NCBI GenBank assembly: GCA_030593225.1
Contig: JAUVHP010000020.1
Coordinates: 1 to 14,831, forward strand
DNA: 14,831 bases
Direction of reading: 5' to 3'
Origin: an archaeon
GTDB lineage: Archaea; Nanobdellota; Nanobdellia; Pacearchaeales; GW2011-AR1
Every line of letters begins with the position of its first letter. Position 1 is the first letter of the stretch. The position numbers and the translations under genes are program-made. A model generated the notes under the pieces. That model searched no databases. It was given only the letters and a program-made list of their open reading frames with translations, and was not told the origin of the DNA. This document shows positions 7,201-12,755 of the stretch, in pieces.

Positions 7201-8161
7201 ATTTAATCAAGAATTTGTAACTTGGTTCTTTGAAAAATATTTACCTAACTCTGCAGAAAACTGGGAAGGTGCAATGTCTGGAATTTATGAACTTTACTGG
7301 AATGACGTAGACAATTCAAGACAAATGGCAGAGAGAATGCAATGCTTAGGATTAGAACAACTTCCACCTTATAATTTAATTAATGTTAAATATGAAACAG
7401 AATACGGAAGCTTAGAATTCTGGGAAGAAATTAAAATAGTAAAACTCCCAGAAATGGAAAAAAAGGTTGAGATAATTACTCCCTATATGAAAGTTTGGGT
7501 TTTTCCTCCTAAAGAATTTATTATTTATGAAATGAAAAATTCAATGAAAAATCACGAATTTCCTGGACCACCTGAAGAAAAATTAAAAAGAGAAAATCAA
7601 GGTGGACCCACTGAAGAAGAAAAAGAAATGATAAAACAGGACAAGGGTTTCATGAAAAAAATTAAAAAAATCACAGATAAATATAATGGAAATGTAAATG
7701 TGGTTATTCAATTTAAAGATTATACTACAGAGGAAGTCGTATTTAATTTATTTGTAAAAATTAATGAAGAAGATATAATGACTATGGAACCAATGTTGCC
7801 AGAGGAGGTTCCAGAATATGATGTGAAAATTGAAATGAATTTTGAACCAATTTACGAAATGATTTTATCTTCAGAAAAAGATATGCAAGGAACTCATATT
7901 GAGTCACCTCCATGGGATAGAAAAGCACAACCTATACAAAGAGTAAAAGAAGTAACTAATGGCATTAAAATGTATTTTAAAGTTAGAAGCTTAATGAATT
8001 CAGCAAAAGTTACACCTGAATCAGCAGAGGACGATGCTATGGATTTGTTTAAAGAATTTTTTGGAATGATTGGCAAAGATGATAGAGATAGAGAAGATGA
8101 ATTTAGCGAAGACAATAAACAAAAAGAAATAGAAAGTGATATTTTTGGACAATCAAAATAG
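4235..8161 (+). CDS. Giant secreted cysteine-rich acidic protein (~1308 aa)
   Basis: Starting at ATG 4235, residues 1-20 are a signal peptide (MKKVIIFF..., cut near ISA-VSI); an ATG at 4211 would add eight residues. Regions in order: a mainly helical, charged N-terminal half (~25-430); a first Cys-rich stretch (~435-600) with calcium-site-like acidic Asn/Asp spacing (NNNKDDNNNEQVDCADDQC) and a CGNHICEEGEEKTC module of a kind frequent in archaeal exported proteins; a third module near 640-663 (CVARSDCGGENDVCSNGKC); a Pro/Glu repeat linker (~667-809) containing two ITG motifs near 744 and 765; a highly charged Asp/Glu/Arg stretch (~809-858); another Cys cluster (~858-905, CEKECVRPCVEKC); and a ~400-residue C-terminal domain. 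No C-terminal membrane helix is visible. It is probably a surface or secreted protein; function is unknown. It converges with the nuclease gene 101 nt downstream. Confidence 0.85.
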   Translation: MKKVIIFFLFFVFLLSIISAVSIDSEIQKITYFAEEYETGNLNYVQLLVKISSVRQNLNKLLGAINFEGGILKQEQLKSFLGKPQEETKWVWIEGEEHEKKLDYYVPVWNKIIFDGKKIQIRLDAYPSMLKPRFIDDVNLDFKENEIVYRLHFQIEFKRPEEQLNVQSKINEIKLLAEIFNEDPSRSNAETLAKESVNAEMIFEQFFKQGQGNCEDLMKSIFGSENQRQMQKILLNEIIFFEGDNFEVIIRLEMCDECEWNWVHLDMHLEGRGNFRHPKEQGEKDLKNRFENMNLLSFEAEAEKLLNEIKKLLEIGNYNQAMSYSSQLQMLNEAWNKKANDIWDQVKEERTEMTFDEIKDFKEDQGELEQADPYYWIKKDQGERQKVNELRKQNYITRKQFYLNYFAQYDKKEYYFEQTDFEKRLIEEFKVKGKEICNNNKDDNNNEQVDCADDQCGGKICGKGTNTLENNNETTTIEVDFYCINKICQARELEKPTETICGNHICEEGEEKTCVEDCAICFEHAAIECEGNVIFSGKDERGCPLNPICIEETMTCEIDDDCQNPLCGNAECVDSLCQVTELEECKEAECEEGQEKIKQCGTEELVSAICINGLWNKISIDCGGLEKEIIEEIVVEEIVGGECVARSDCGGENDVCSNGKCVTIPQVVDVVDEEGDGPTGEADEIVEDEVVDEVSEPESEPVPDLEPIKEPEEVEEIPEEKPKEVVEQEESAPEPEPVSEPESVITGEIIFKLPAYLIMKLTSAITGSIVDGEGETTSEPAPEPEPVSEPTQPEEPVPKEIIDSPDKSPEEYPKDFEDHEDDNWEVKRDEEQKDDDRGDWERQDEEDRERHEEEQRRRCEKECVRPCVEKCIRESCGEHLDCDIDKESKNCEGECSADEDCIKKCMSGEEDWWQEFQEEHKEEKGVFQVGGGCRKEKGRTAGHIWFGGWGDPFEEIESLKHKYYDRGGGDWCKYDLENLIQQRKEFEKGFNQEFVTWFFEKYLPNSAENWEGAMSGIYELYWNDVDNSRQMAERMQCLGLEQLPPYNLINVKYETEYGSLEFWEEIKIVKLPEMEKKVEIITPYMKVWVFPPKEFIIYEMKNSMKNHEFPGPPEEKLKRENQGGPTEEEKEMIKQDKGFMKKIKKITDKYNGNVNVVIQFKDYTTEEVVFNLFVKINEEDIMTMEPMLPEEVPEYDVKIEMNFEPIYEMILSSEKDMQGTHIESPPWDRKAQPIQRVKEVTNGIKMYFKVRSLMNSAKVTPESAEDDAMDLFKEFFGMIGKDDRDREDEFSEDNKQKEIESDIFGQSK
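6428..6457 (+). repeat. 30-bp repeat inside the Pro/Glu linker, copy 1
   Basis: This 30-nt stretch, encoding APEPEPVSEP, is identical to 6575-6604. The perfect identity at DNA level, including codon choice, suggests a recent internal duplication rather than selection on amino acids alone. Confidence 0.9.
6575..6604 (+). repeat. 30-bp repeat inside the Pro/Glu linker, copy 2
   Basis: This is identical to 6428-6457. An ITG-containing hydrophobic segment lies between the two copies and after the first, so the duplicated unit may be larger but diverged. Confidence 0.9.
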
Positions 8162-8262
8162 GGATTGGCTGGTAGGATTATTTTTAATTAAGATTGGATA
8201 AAAATTATTTTAAATCAAGTGTTGTTGAGTAAGGTGTTCTAATTATTTTCTAAAAAATTTTC

Positions 8263-9006
8263 TTATATCAAACTCTCACAAGGTTCTCCATCATCATCAC
8301 CATCTAACCTGTGGATATCATTTGAAGTTCCTCCACAAAAATCAAAAACTGCTTTGGCTTCTGCATATGTATTGAAATCTCCACAATTATAAATATTAGA
8401 ACTACAATCATATTCTAAATCAGAAAAAATTATTTCTTCTTCTACTTCTTGTTGAATTTCTTCTTGTTTCCAAATTCCTAATTCATTTTCTTTTGCATAA
8501 TCTTCTGCTTCTTGAATTTGAGGACAAAGAGTTGTATCAGGTTCATACCAATACGCTTTCCCATAACCATTTTTTACAATTAATTCATTAACAAAAGTTC
8601 CGTCTGTTAAATAAACATATCTTACAAGTCGCCCATATTTTCCAGTTTCAGAAATATCTTTTACTAATTTAATTTCTTTATTCAATACTAAACCTTTTAG
8701 ATATTCTTTTGCCTCAGAATAACCAGATTCTCCTCTTTCAGGTGTATCTATGCAAACAAATCTTACTCTTTCTCCAGTTTCAATTTCTAAAGTATCTCCA
8801 TCAACAACATATGTTACGAGAAATTCATCTTTTTCTTTAATAATTTCTTGGGACTTTTTTAAAATTTCTTGCTTTTCAGATTCTTCAACTACTTTTTCAG
8901 CGATAGATTTCTCTTGATAATTTTCTCCAGAATAAAATATTATGATTAAAAGAATAATAATTCCTAATATCCAATATAATCTTTCCTTGTTTCCCATATC
9001 TTTCAA
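8263..9006 (-). CDS. Membrane-anchored thermonuclease (SNase-like) with C-terminal Excalibur domain
   Basis: This encodes 247 aa. An N-terminal membrane anchor (~residues 11-25) is followed by a charged linker (~30-60) and a staphylococcal-nuclease fold (~63-180). The signature residues are present: VVDGDTLEI (66-75), R82 and D87-T-P-E90 (equivalents of Arg35, Asp40 and Glu43) and KYGR126 (equivalent of Arg87). Such enzymes cut DNA and RNA with Ca2+ help. The end (about 201-247) is an Excalibur domain: Cys pairs and the Ca2+-loop pattern D235-x-D-x-D-G-x-x-C-E244. The nuclease should act outside the cell or at the surface, perhaps for nutrient salvage (inference). An alternative start is Met4. 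The gene begins 21 nt after the malic-enzyme gene on the same strand and may be cotranscribed with it. Confidence 0.92.
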   Translation of the reverse strand: MKDMGNKERLYWILGIIILLIIIFYSGENYQEKSIAEKVVEESEKQEILKKSQEIIKEKDEFLVTYVVDGDTLEIETGERVRFVCIDTPERGESGYSEAKEYLKGLVLNKEIKLVKDISETGKYGRLVRYVYLTDGTFVNELIVKNGYGKAYWYEPDTTLCPQIQEAEDYAKENELGIWKQEEIQQEVEEEIIFSDLEYDCSSNIYNCGDFNTYAEAKAVFDFCGGTSNDIHRLDGDDDGEPCESLI

Positions 9007-9027
9007 ACATTTCTAAACTTTAAAGAA

Positions 9028-10176
9028 TTAACTAACTGTCTTAAAATTCCTCATAGCTTCTTTAATATTCCTCACAACTTTTTTATTAAAAACATCAGGA
9101 ATAATATGTTTTCTGTCTAATTTTTTCACACTTTTAGCAATTGCTTGTGCAACTGCAATTTTAATTTTATTATCAATATTTTTAATTTTATAATCAAGCA
9201 TTCCTCTAAAAATTCCAGGAAAAACTAAAACATTATTTATTTGATTTGGATAATCACTTCTTCCAGTTGCAATAATCTTTGCATTATTTTCTTTTGCAAC
9301 TTTTGGTTTAATTTCAGGATTAGGATTTGATAAAGCAAATACAATTGAATTTCTATTCATATTTTTAACATCTTCTCCACTCAAAATATCTCCTTTTGAA
9401 ACTCCAATAAAAACATCAGCATTTTTTATAGCATCTTTTAATTCTCCTTTTTCGTTTTTTAAATTAGTAATTTTACTAATCTCTCTTTTGGATTTATTAA
9501 GTTCTCTGTCTTTGCTGATGATTCCTTTGCTATCACAAACAATAATATTTTTTGCACCATAAGCCAATAATAATTTTGTAATTGCAATTCCAGCAGCTCC
9601 TGCACCAGAAATAATTATTCTAATTTCTTTAATATTTTTTTTCACAATTTTTAAAGAATTAATTAAACCAGCCAGAACAACAATCGCAGTGCCGTGTTGG
9701 TCGTCGTGAAAAACAGGAATATTTAATTCTTTTTTTAATCTTTCTTCAATCTCAAAACAACGCGGAGCAGAAATATCTTCTAAATTAATTCCTCCAAAAC
9801 TTGGTTCTAATAACTTAATTGTCTTTACAATTTCATCAACATTTTTTGTATTCAAACAAATAGGAATCGCATCAACATTTGCAAACTCTTTAAACAAAAT
9901 CGCTTTGCCTTCCATAACTGGCATTGCTGCTTCAGCCCCAATATCTCCCATTCCTAAAACCGCAGTGCCGTCAGTAATAATTGCAATTAAATTTCCTCGT
10001 GCAGTATATTTATAGGAATTTTTTTTATCCTCAACAATTTTTTTACACGGCTCAGCAACACCAGGGCTATACGCCAAAGACAAAAGTTTTTTATTTTTTA
10101 TTTTAATTTTGCTTTTAATTTCAAACTTTCCTTTTTTCTTCTTGTGTAATTTTAATGCTTTTTCTTTAAATTTCAT
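9028..10176 (-). CDS. Malic enzyme (malate dehydrogenase, oxaloacetate-decarboxylating)
   Basis: This 382-aa cytoplasmic enzyme converts malate and NAD(P)+ to pyruvate, CO2 and NAD(P)H. Visible family motifs are SLAYSPGVAEPC (33-44, catalytic Tyr36), TDGTAVLGMGDIG (68-80), MEGKAILFK (88-96, catalytic Lys91), EDISAP (133-138) and PVFHDDQHGTA (154-164, metal-binding acidic residues), the dinucleotide-binding GAGAAG (191-196), ALSNPNPEI (281-289) and a TGRSDYPNQ motif (304-312). Its length fits the short prokaryotic form without a phosphotransacetylase domain. Cofactor preference cannot be read reliably. A TATA-like box precedes the start. Its role would be to supply pyruvate and reducing power in an organism whose other carbon metabolism is not seen here. 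Confidence 0.95.
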   Translation of the reverse strand: MKFKEKALKLHKKKKGKFEIKSKIKIKNKKLLSLAYSPGVAEPCKKIVEDKKNSYKYTARGNLIAIITDGTAVLGMGDIGAEAAMPVMEGKAILFKEFANVDAIPICLNTKNVDEIVKTIKLLEPSFGGINLEDISAPRCFEIEERLKKELNIPVFHDDQHGTAIVVLAGLINSLKIVKKNIKEIRIIISGAGAAGIAITKLLLAYGAKNIIVCDSKGIISKDRELNKSKREISKITNLKNEKGELKDAIKNADVFIGVSKGDILSGEDVKNMNRNSIVFALSNPNPEIKPKVAKENNAKIIATGRSDYPNQINNVLVFPGIFRGMLDYKIKNIDNKIKIAVAQAIAKSVKKLDRKHIIPDVFNKKVVRNIKEAMRNFKTVS

Positions 10177-10197
10177 TTAAGAAAGAAAGAAGTTGGA

Positions 10198-10206
10198 GGT
10201 TAAAAG
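10198..10206 (-). promoter_or_regulatory. TATA-like box for malic enzyme
   Basis: On the minus strand CTTTTAACC is centred about 26 nt upstream of the ATG at 10176. The same CTTTTAACC stands at the same distance upstream of aIF5B, which suggests a shared core-promoter type. Confidence 0.55.
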
Positions 10207-10303
10207 AATTGCGGAGAAAAAAATAATGTGCAATCCACAGAAATATGTCCCTTGCTTCTACACGAGAAAAAAATAAATAAAAAAAATAAAAAAATAAATT
10301 GGA

Positions 10304-10759
10304 TTATCGCTTAAATCTTTTTTCTGCTTTAAGTTCTTTTTTAACTTCAGACCGTGTCATTTTCGCTGATTTTTTTACAGGTCTTTTCTGATTAACCTTT
10401 TTTTTGCTTTTCTTTTTTGATGTATTTCTCAAAGTTAATCCAGAAACTTTTGCAATAAAACTTATTGGTGCTTGCTTCACAACAAATTCTCTTATTTGCA
10501 CACTCAACTTATTAGATTTCATAATATTTTCTCTTATATTTTTATCTATTCTAACAAGTTCTTTATTTGTTTTTGCAGAAGAAGATTTCATAGTATCCTC
10601 GGAAATTTTACCTGCTTTATACCTTGCTTTTTCTTTATCAAATTCATTCATAACAGATTGTTTTTCTTCTTGTCGCGTTCTAATAAGTTCTCCAATTGCA
10701 GATTGTTCCTTTACTAATTTAGCAAAAGAATTTTCATTCATCATTTTAGCTTTAGCCAT
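10304..10759 (-). CDS. Hypothetical basic coiled-coil protein (151 aa)
   Basis: I do not recognise this gene. It encodes a soluble protein with a helical, charged N-terminal two thirds (about residues 9-90, coiled-coil-like, with RQEEKQSVMNEFDKEKARY) and a strongly basic tail from about residue 107 (TSKKKSKKKVNQKRPVKK) that could bind nucleic acid or the ribosome. There is no signal peptide, membrane helix or cysteine. The start is the ATG at 10759: a strong Shine-Dalgarno GGGGGTGAT ends 4 nt before it. A GTG at 10768 in the same frame is part of that Shine-Dalgarno and is not the start. The gene lies 127 nt upstream of malic enzyme on the same strand, which has its own promoter. Confidence 0.75.
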   Translation of the reverse strand: MAKAKMMNENSFAKLVKEQSAIGELIRTRQEEKQSVMNEFDKEKARYKAGKISEDTMKSSSAKTNKELVRIDKNIRENIMKSNKLSVQIREFVVKQAPISFIAKVSGLTLRNTSKKKSKKKVNQKRPVKKSAKMTRSEVKKELKAEKRFKR

Positions 10760-10763
10760 TTTT

Positions 10764-10772
10764 ATCACCCCC
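10764..10772 (-). promoter_or_regulatory. Strong Shine-Dalgarno site deciding the start at 10759
   Basis: GGGGGTGAT on the minus strand matches the anti-SD of archaeal 16S rRNA (GGAGGTGAT) at all but one position and stands 4 nt before the ATG. It is the only strong SD I see in the window; a TATA-like ACTTTTATAATA lies about 70 nt upstream of the ATG, implying a transcript with a leader. Confidence 0.7.
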
Positions 10773-10932
10773 TTTCAAATATCTTAATTTAAAAATATTT
10801 TATATAATTAATTATATTTTCTTTATTATAAAAGTTTTCTTTTTTCTCCTGTGCAACTTCAATATTTTTTCTTTGTTTAGGAAATAAAAATTTGAAGATT
10901 GAAAATTTATATGTAAAAAATTATATTTTAGA

Positions 10933-11145
10933 AACCGAAGTTACTTAATGGTTTTTTTTGCGTTGACTATGGGCTTCACCGAAAAGAAGTGGGTGATTAA
11001 ACCCACTAACTTCTCGACTATCGATAAAACTTTTAAGATTTTATCGAGTGTTACATTCTTCTTTTTCATATTCTTTTTTTCAAAACAATATGACAGCAAA
11101 ATTAATCCGAAGATTCGTTTCAGCAGCAGTAACGGAAACTTAAAG
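10933..11145. ncRNA. Candidate structured RNA or decayed palindromic element
   Basis: The roughly 490 nt between the basic protein (start 10759) and the broken PIN gene hold this GC-richer block. AGTGGGT/ACCCACT (loop GATTAA, 10988-11007) and TCGATAAAA/TTTTATCGA (11021-11047) form clear hairpins. GTTTC pairs with GAAAC near 11117-11139, and TCACC/GGTGA offers a competing pairing with the first hairpin. A plus-strand ORF of 80 codons runs through it, but its codon choice (CCC, ACC, TCG, GTG) and low-complexity middle argue against coding. The region does not match RNase P, SRP or 5S rRNA motifs that I can recall. The GAAGCCCA...CACCCACTTC pattern on the minus strand recalls IS200/IS605-type ends, so an element remnant is an alternative. 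Strand is undetermined. Confidence 0.35.
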
Positions 11146-11247
11146 AAAAAATATTTTATAAAATTAGTTGTTCTCGAAGATAAATATTAATTTTTCCTAT
11201 ATAAAAAAGTAGGGAAGATTTAAAAGTAAAATCGTTTTTAATGGAAG

Positions 11248-11724
11248 ATGGTAGGGGTGTTATTTGATACAAATATTTATGGAAAAATTGTTGCAGATAA
11301 TACAAATGATTCTTTGCTGATTGCAGAAGCGATTGAACAAGATAATGAATTTTAATCCATAATTTTAAAGTTGTGAGAGATGAGTTAAGGAAAGCCCCAA
11401 AGATTCTTCCGTTGTATGATAGATTAACTTGCCAAAGAGTTATTATTGTTGATAAAATGATTGAGAAGTTAGCGAATTTATATTTTAAGGAGTATAGAAA
11501 GCAAGGAGGAATACAGAAAAAAAAATAAAAATTTTATGAATGATTTGAGGATAGTTGCTTGTGCGAGTATCAAGAGTTTTAATTTGGTTTTTTCTGATGA
11601 TGGAAAATCAATGCACAAACCTCTTGCTATGAAAACTTATGAATCTATAAATTTAAAATTTAATTATCGGACACCGACTTTTTACAAATATAAAGATTTG
11701 AAGAAAAAATATCTTAACAAGTAG
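11248..11724 (+). pseudogene. PIN-domain (VapC-like) gene broken by two frameshifts
   Basis: Three frames in succession give one PIN-like protein of about 158 residues. Part 1 (from ATG 11248) has MVGVLFDTNIYGK, with the first catalytic Asp, and stops at 11353. Part 2 (from about 11358) has VVRDELRKAPKILP, with the expected Glu, and ends in an A run near 11520. Part 3 (to 11724) has NDLRIVACAS and VFSDDGKSM, the last acidic residues, and a YRTPTFYKY-like tail. The two shifts compensate each other: frame 1, then 2, then 1 again. PIN proteins of this sort are Mg2+-dependent RNases, usually toxins. Both breaks lie at T or A runs, so sequencing error is possible as well as true decay. TATA-like GATTTAAAAG precedes the start. 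Confidence 0.75.
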
Positions 11725-11857
11725 CAATTAATTCTCTCGCTTGATTCATTGCTTCCGGGTCTTTTCTAATTGAGATAATTATTTCTTGAATATCTTTTTG
11801 CTTCTTTGCTTTTGGTTTTTTGTTTTGGTTAGATTTTTTGAATAACATTTGTTCCAT
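11714..11857 (-). CDS. Small charged 47-aa protein, possibly antitoxin-like
   Basis: The ORF starts at ATG 11857 and its 3' end overlaps the end of the broken PIN gene by 11 nt, tail to tail. The product has a Lys/Gln-rich N-terminal half (KKSNQNKKPKAKKQK) and an amphipathic helix (DIQEIIISIRKDPEAMNQA) ending in ARELIATC. The second half looks like a conserved helical module of short archaeal proteins, though I cannot name the family. A TATA-like box lies 23 nt upstream, which supports expression. Position beside a PIN gene suggests an antitoxin, but toxin-antitoxin partners are normally encoded in one operon rather than convergently, so this is weak. Confidence 0.5.
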   Translation of the reverse strand: MEQMLFKKSNQNKKPKAKKQKDIQEIIISIRKDPEAMNQARELIATC

Positions 11858-11879
11858 ATTAAAGTATAATTTTCACACT

Positions 11880-11888
11880 TTTTATAAT
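11880..11888 (-). promoter_or_regulatory. TATA-like box for the 47-aa ORF
   Basis: On the minus strand ATTATAAAA lies 23-31 nt upstream of the ATG at 11857, in the usual leaderless spacing. Confidence 0.4.
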
Positions 11889-11909
11889 TTTGGTTATGTG
11901 TGTTTTTAG

Positions 11910-12086
11910 GAAGGGAAAACTTATAAGTTCCGAATTTATAATAAAAATAATATAGTTCTTTTTAGTCCAATATCATTTAAAACATTAGTAATAAATGATT
12001 TGGCAATTGAAAAATTTAAAGAGCATGAAAAGTTTCTTTTGAAGATTTTTGGTTGGGAACAAACTCTTAAGAAAAAATATAGTTAA
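11910..12086 (+). pseudogene. C-terminal fragment of an unknown protein
   Basis: The 368 nt between the 47-aa ORF and the MazF-like gene hold one protein-like frame without a start codon: from the stop at 11907 it is open to TAA at 12084-12086. The part from 11952 reads IVLFSPISFKTLVIND, then a charged helix (EKFKEHEKFLLKIFGW) and ends KKKYS. The sequence looks like the end of a real protein, but the family is not recognised and no upstream part is present in any frame. It may be a remnant of the same accessory event that broke the PIN gene. Confidence 0.4.
11920..11948 (+). repeat. 29-bp repeat, copy 2
   Basis: This is identical to the reverse complement of 1464-1492. Here it is not followed by a start codon. 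One open frame through it reads YKFRIYNKN and continues into the C-terminal fragment that ends at 12086; the same residues can be read upstream of the secreted protein at 1463. Confidence 0.85.
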
Positions 12087-12185
12087 TAAAATAATCCTCG
12101 CCCAAAACCCTTCAACCAACCACTTCCATAAAAACAACTCTCCAAAAATTATTTAAACCTTAAAAAATTTATAATATTACAAATT

Positions 12186-12212
12186 CCTTCGGGATGTCCC
12201 CTGCTCGAAAGG
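12186..12212. other. GC-rich hairpin downstream of the MazF-like gene
   Basis: CCTTCGGG pairs with CTCGAAAGG (one bulged A, one G-U) around a 10-nt loop, within the otherwise ~20% GC stretch 12087-12225. It lies 14 nt beyond the stop codon of the MazF-like gene and could be a transcript end structure, a small RNA or a remnant of foreign DNA. The minus strand contains TTCGAGC flanked by CCCT/AGGG, which resembles a tRNA T-arm, but no other tRNA part is present. Confidence 0.4.
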
Positions 12213-12225
12213 GCAAGGCTGAAAA

Positions 12226-12621
12226 CTATAAAGTTAAAACTTCTTTTATTTTATTCTTAATTTCAATAAAATTTTCATTACCTGCCATGCCAATTTTACG
12301 AAGCAATCTGGATGAATCAATCGCTCGTGATTGATTTAATAGAGCCACACTAATTTTTCCTGTTTTCCCGTCAAATGAATAATAAAATTTTCCATTTTTA
12401 TTTATTTTAGAAAGAGGAATAATATGACAGAATTGTCTGTTAAAAACTTTCAAAATTAATACAGGGCGAATAAAATTATTTCCTTTCCCATCTTCCTCAA
12501 AACCAATATTTTCGCCAACTTTGCAAATCCAGATTTCTCTTTCTTTATATCCTGTTGGATAAGCACCATTGTTATTTATATTTGTTTTAATATGGGTCCA
12601 AATCTTATAATCTTTTTTCAT
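12226..12621 (-). CDS. PemK/MazF-like toxin family protein
   Basis: This encodes 131 aa. After an N-terminal extension of ~25 residues with a W-x-x-IK segment, the core reads REIWICKVGENIG (28-40), EDGKGNNFIRPVLIL (43-57), a HIIPLS strand (66-71) and LNQSRAIDSSRL (95-106). These match the strand order and the conserved R-P-V-L and Q-x-R-x-I-D-x-x-R-L features of MazF/PemK ribonucleases, including a version with a long N-terminal extension common in small archaeal and CPR genomes. Such proteins cut mRNA at specific sequences and inhibit growth. No antitoxin gene adjoins it: the next 130 nt upstream carry no ORF. It may be an orphan or be controlled in trans. A TATA-like box precedes the start. 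Confidence 0.85.
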   Translation of the reverse strand: MKKDYKIWTHIKTNINNNGAYPTGYKEREIWICKVGENIGFEEDGKGNNFIRPVLILKVFNRQFCHIIPLSKINKNGKFYYSFDGKTGKISVALLNQSRAIDSSRLLRKIGMAGNENFIEIKNKIKEVLTL

Positions 12622-12643
12622 TTTGTTAAATAAAATTATGAAG

Positions 12644-12652
12644 TTTAAATAA
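12644..12652 (-). promoter_or_regulatory. TATA-like box for the MazF-like gene
   Basis: On the minus strand TTATTTAAA lies 23-31 nt before the ATG at 12621, with no Shine-Dalgarno sequence downstream of it. Confidence 0.45.
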
Positions 12653-12725
12653 TTTAGTAAAATTTTTTCATCCTAAAAAATTATCTATACTAAAAAATTA
12701 AACTGAATTCTTCTTCTCCCAAAAA

Positions 12726-12735
12726 CCTTTTAACC
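12726..12735 (+). promoter_or_regulatory. TATA-like box for aIF5B
   Basis: CCTTTTAACC is centred about 25 nt before the ATG at 12756, and the T-rich stretch between them has no Shine-Dalgarno. The same core appears before the malic-enzyme gene. Confidence 0.55.
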
Positions 12736-12755
12736 AAACTCTTTCTCTTTATTTT

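Noticed and set aside
10404..10787. Plus-strand ORFs opposite the basic coiled-coil protein
   Set aside because: They are Phe/Leu/Ser-rich complements of Lys/Glu codons; the minus-strand gene has a strong ribosome binding site.
10948..11190. Plus-strand ORF of 80 codons
   Set aside because: Codon choice differs from real genes here, the middle is Phe-only low complexity, and the DNA forms hairpins; better explained as non-coding RNA or an element remnant.
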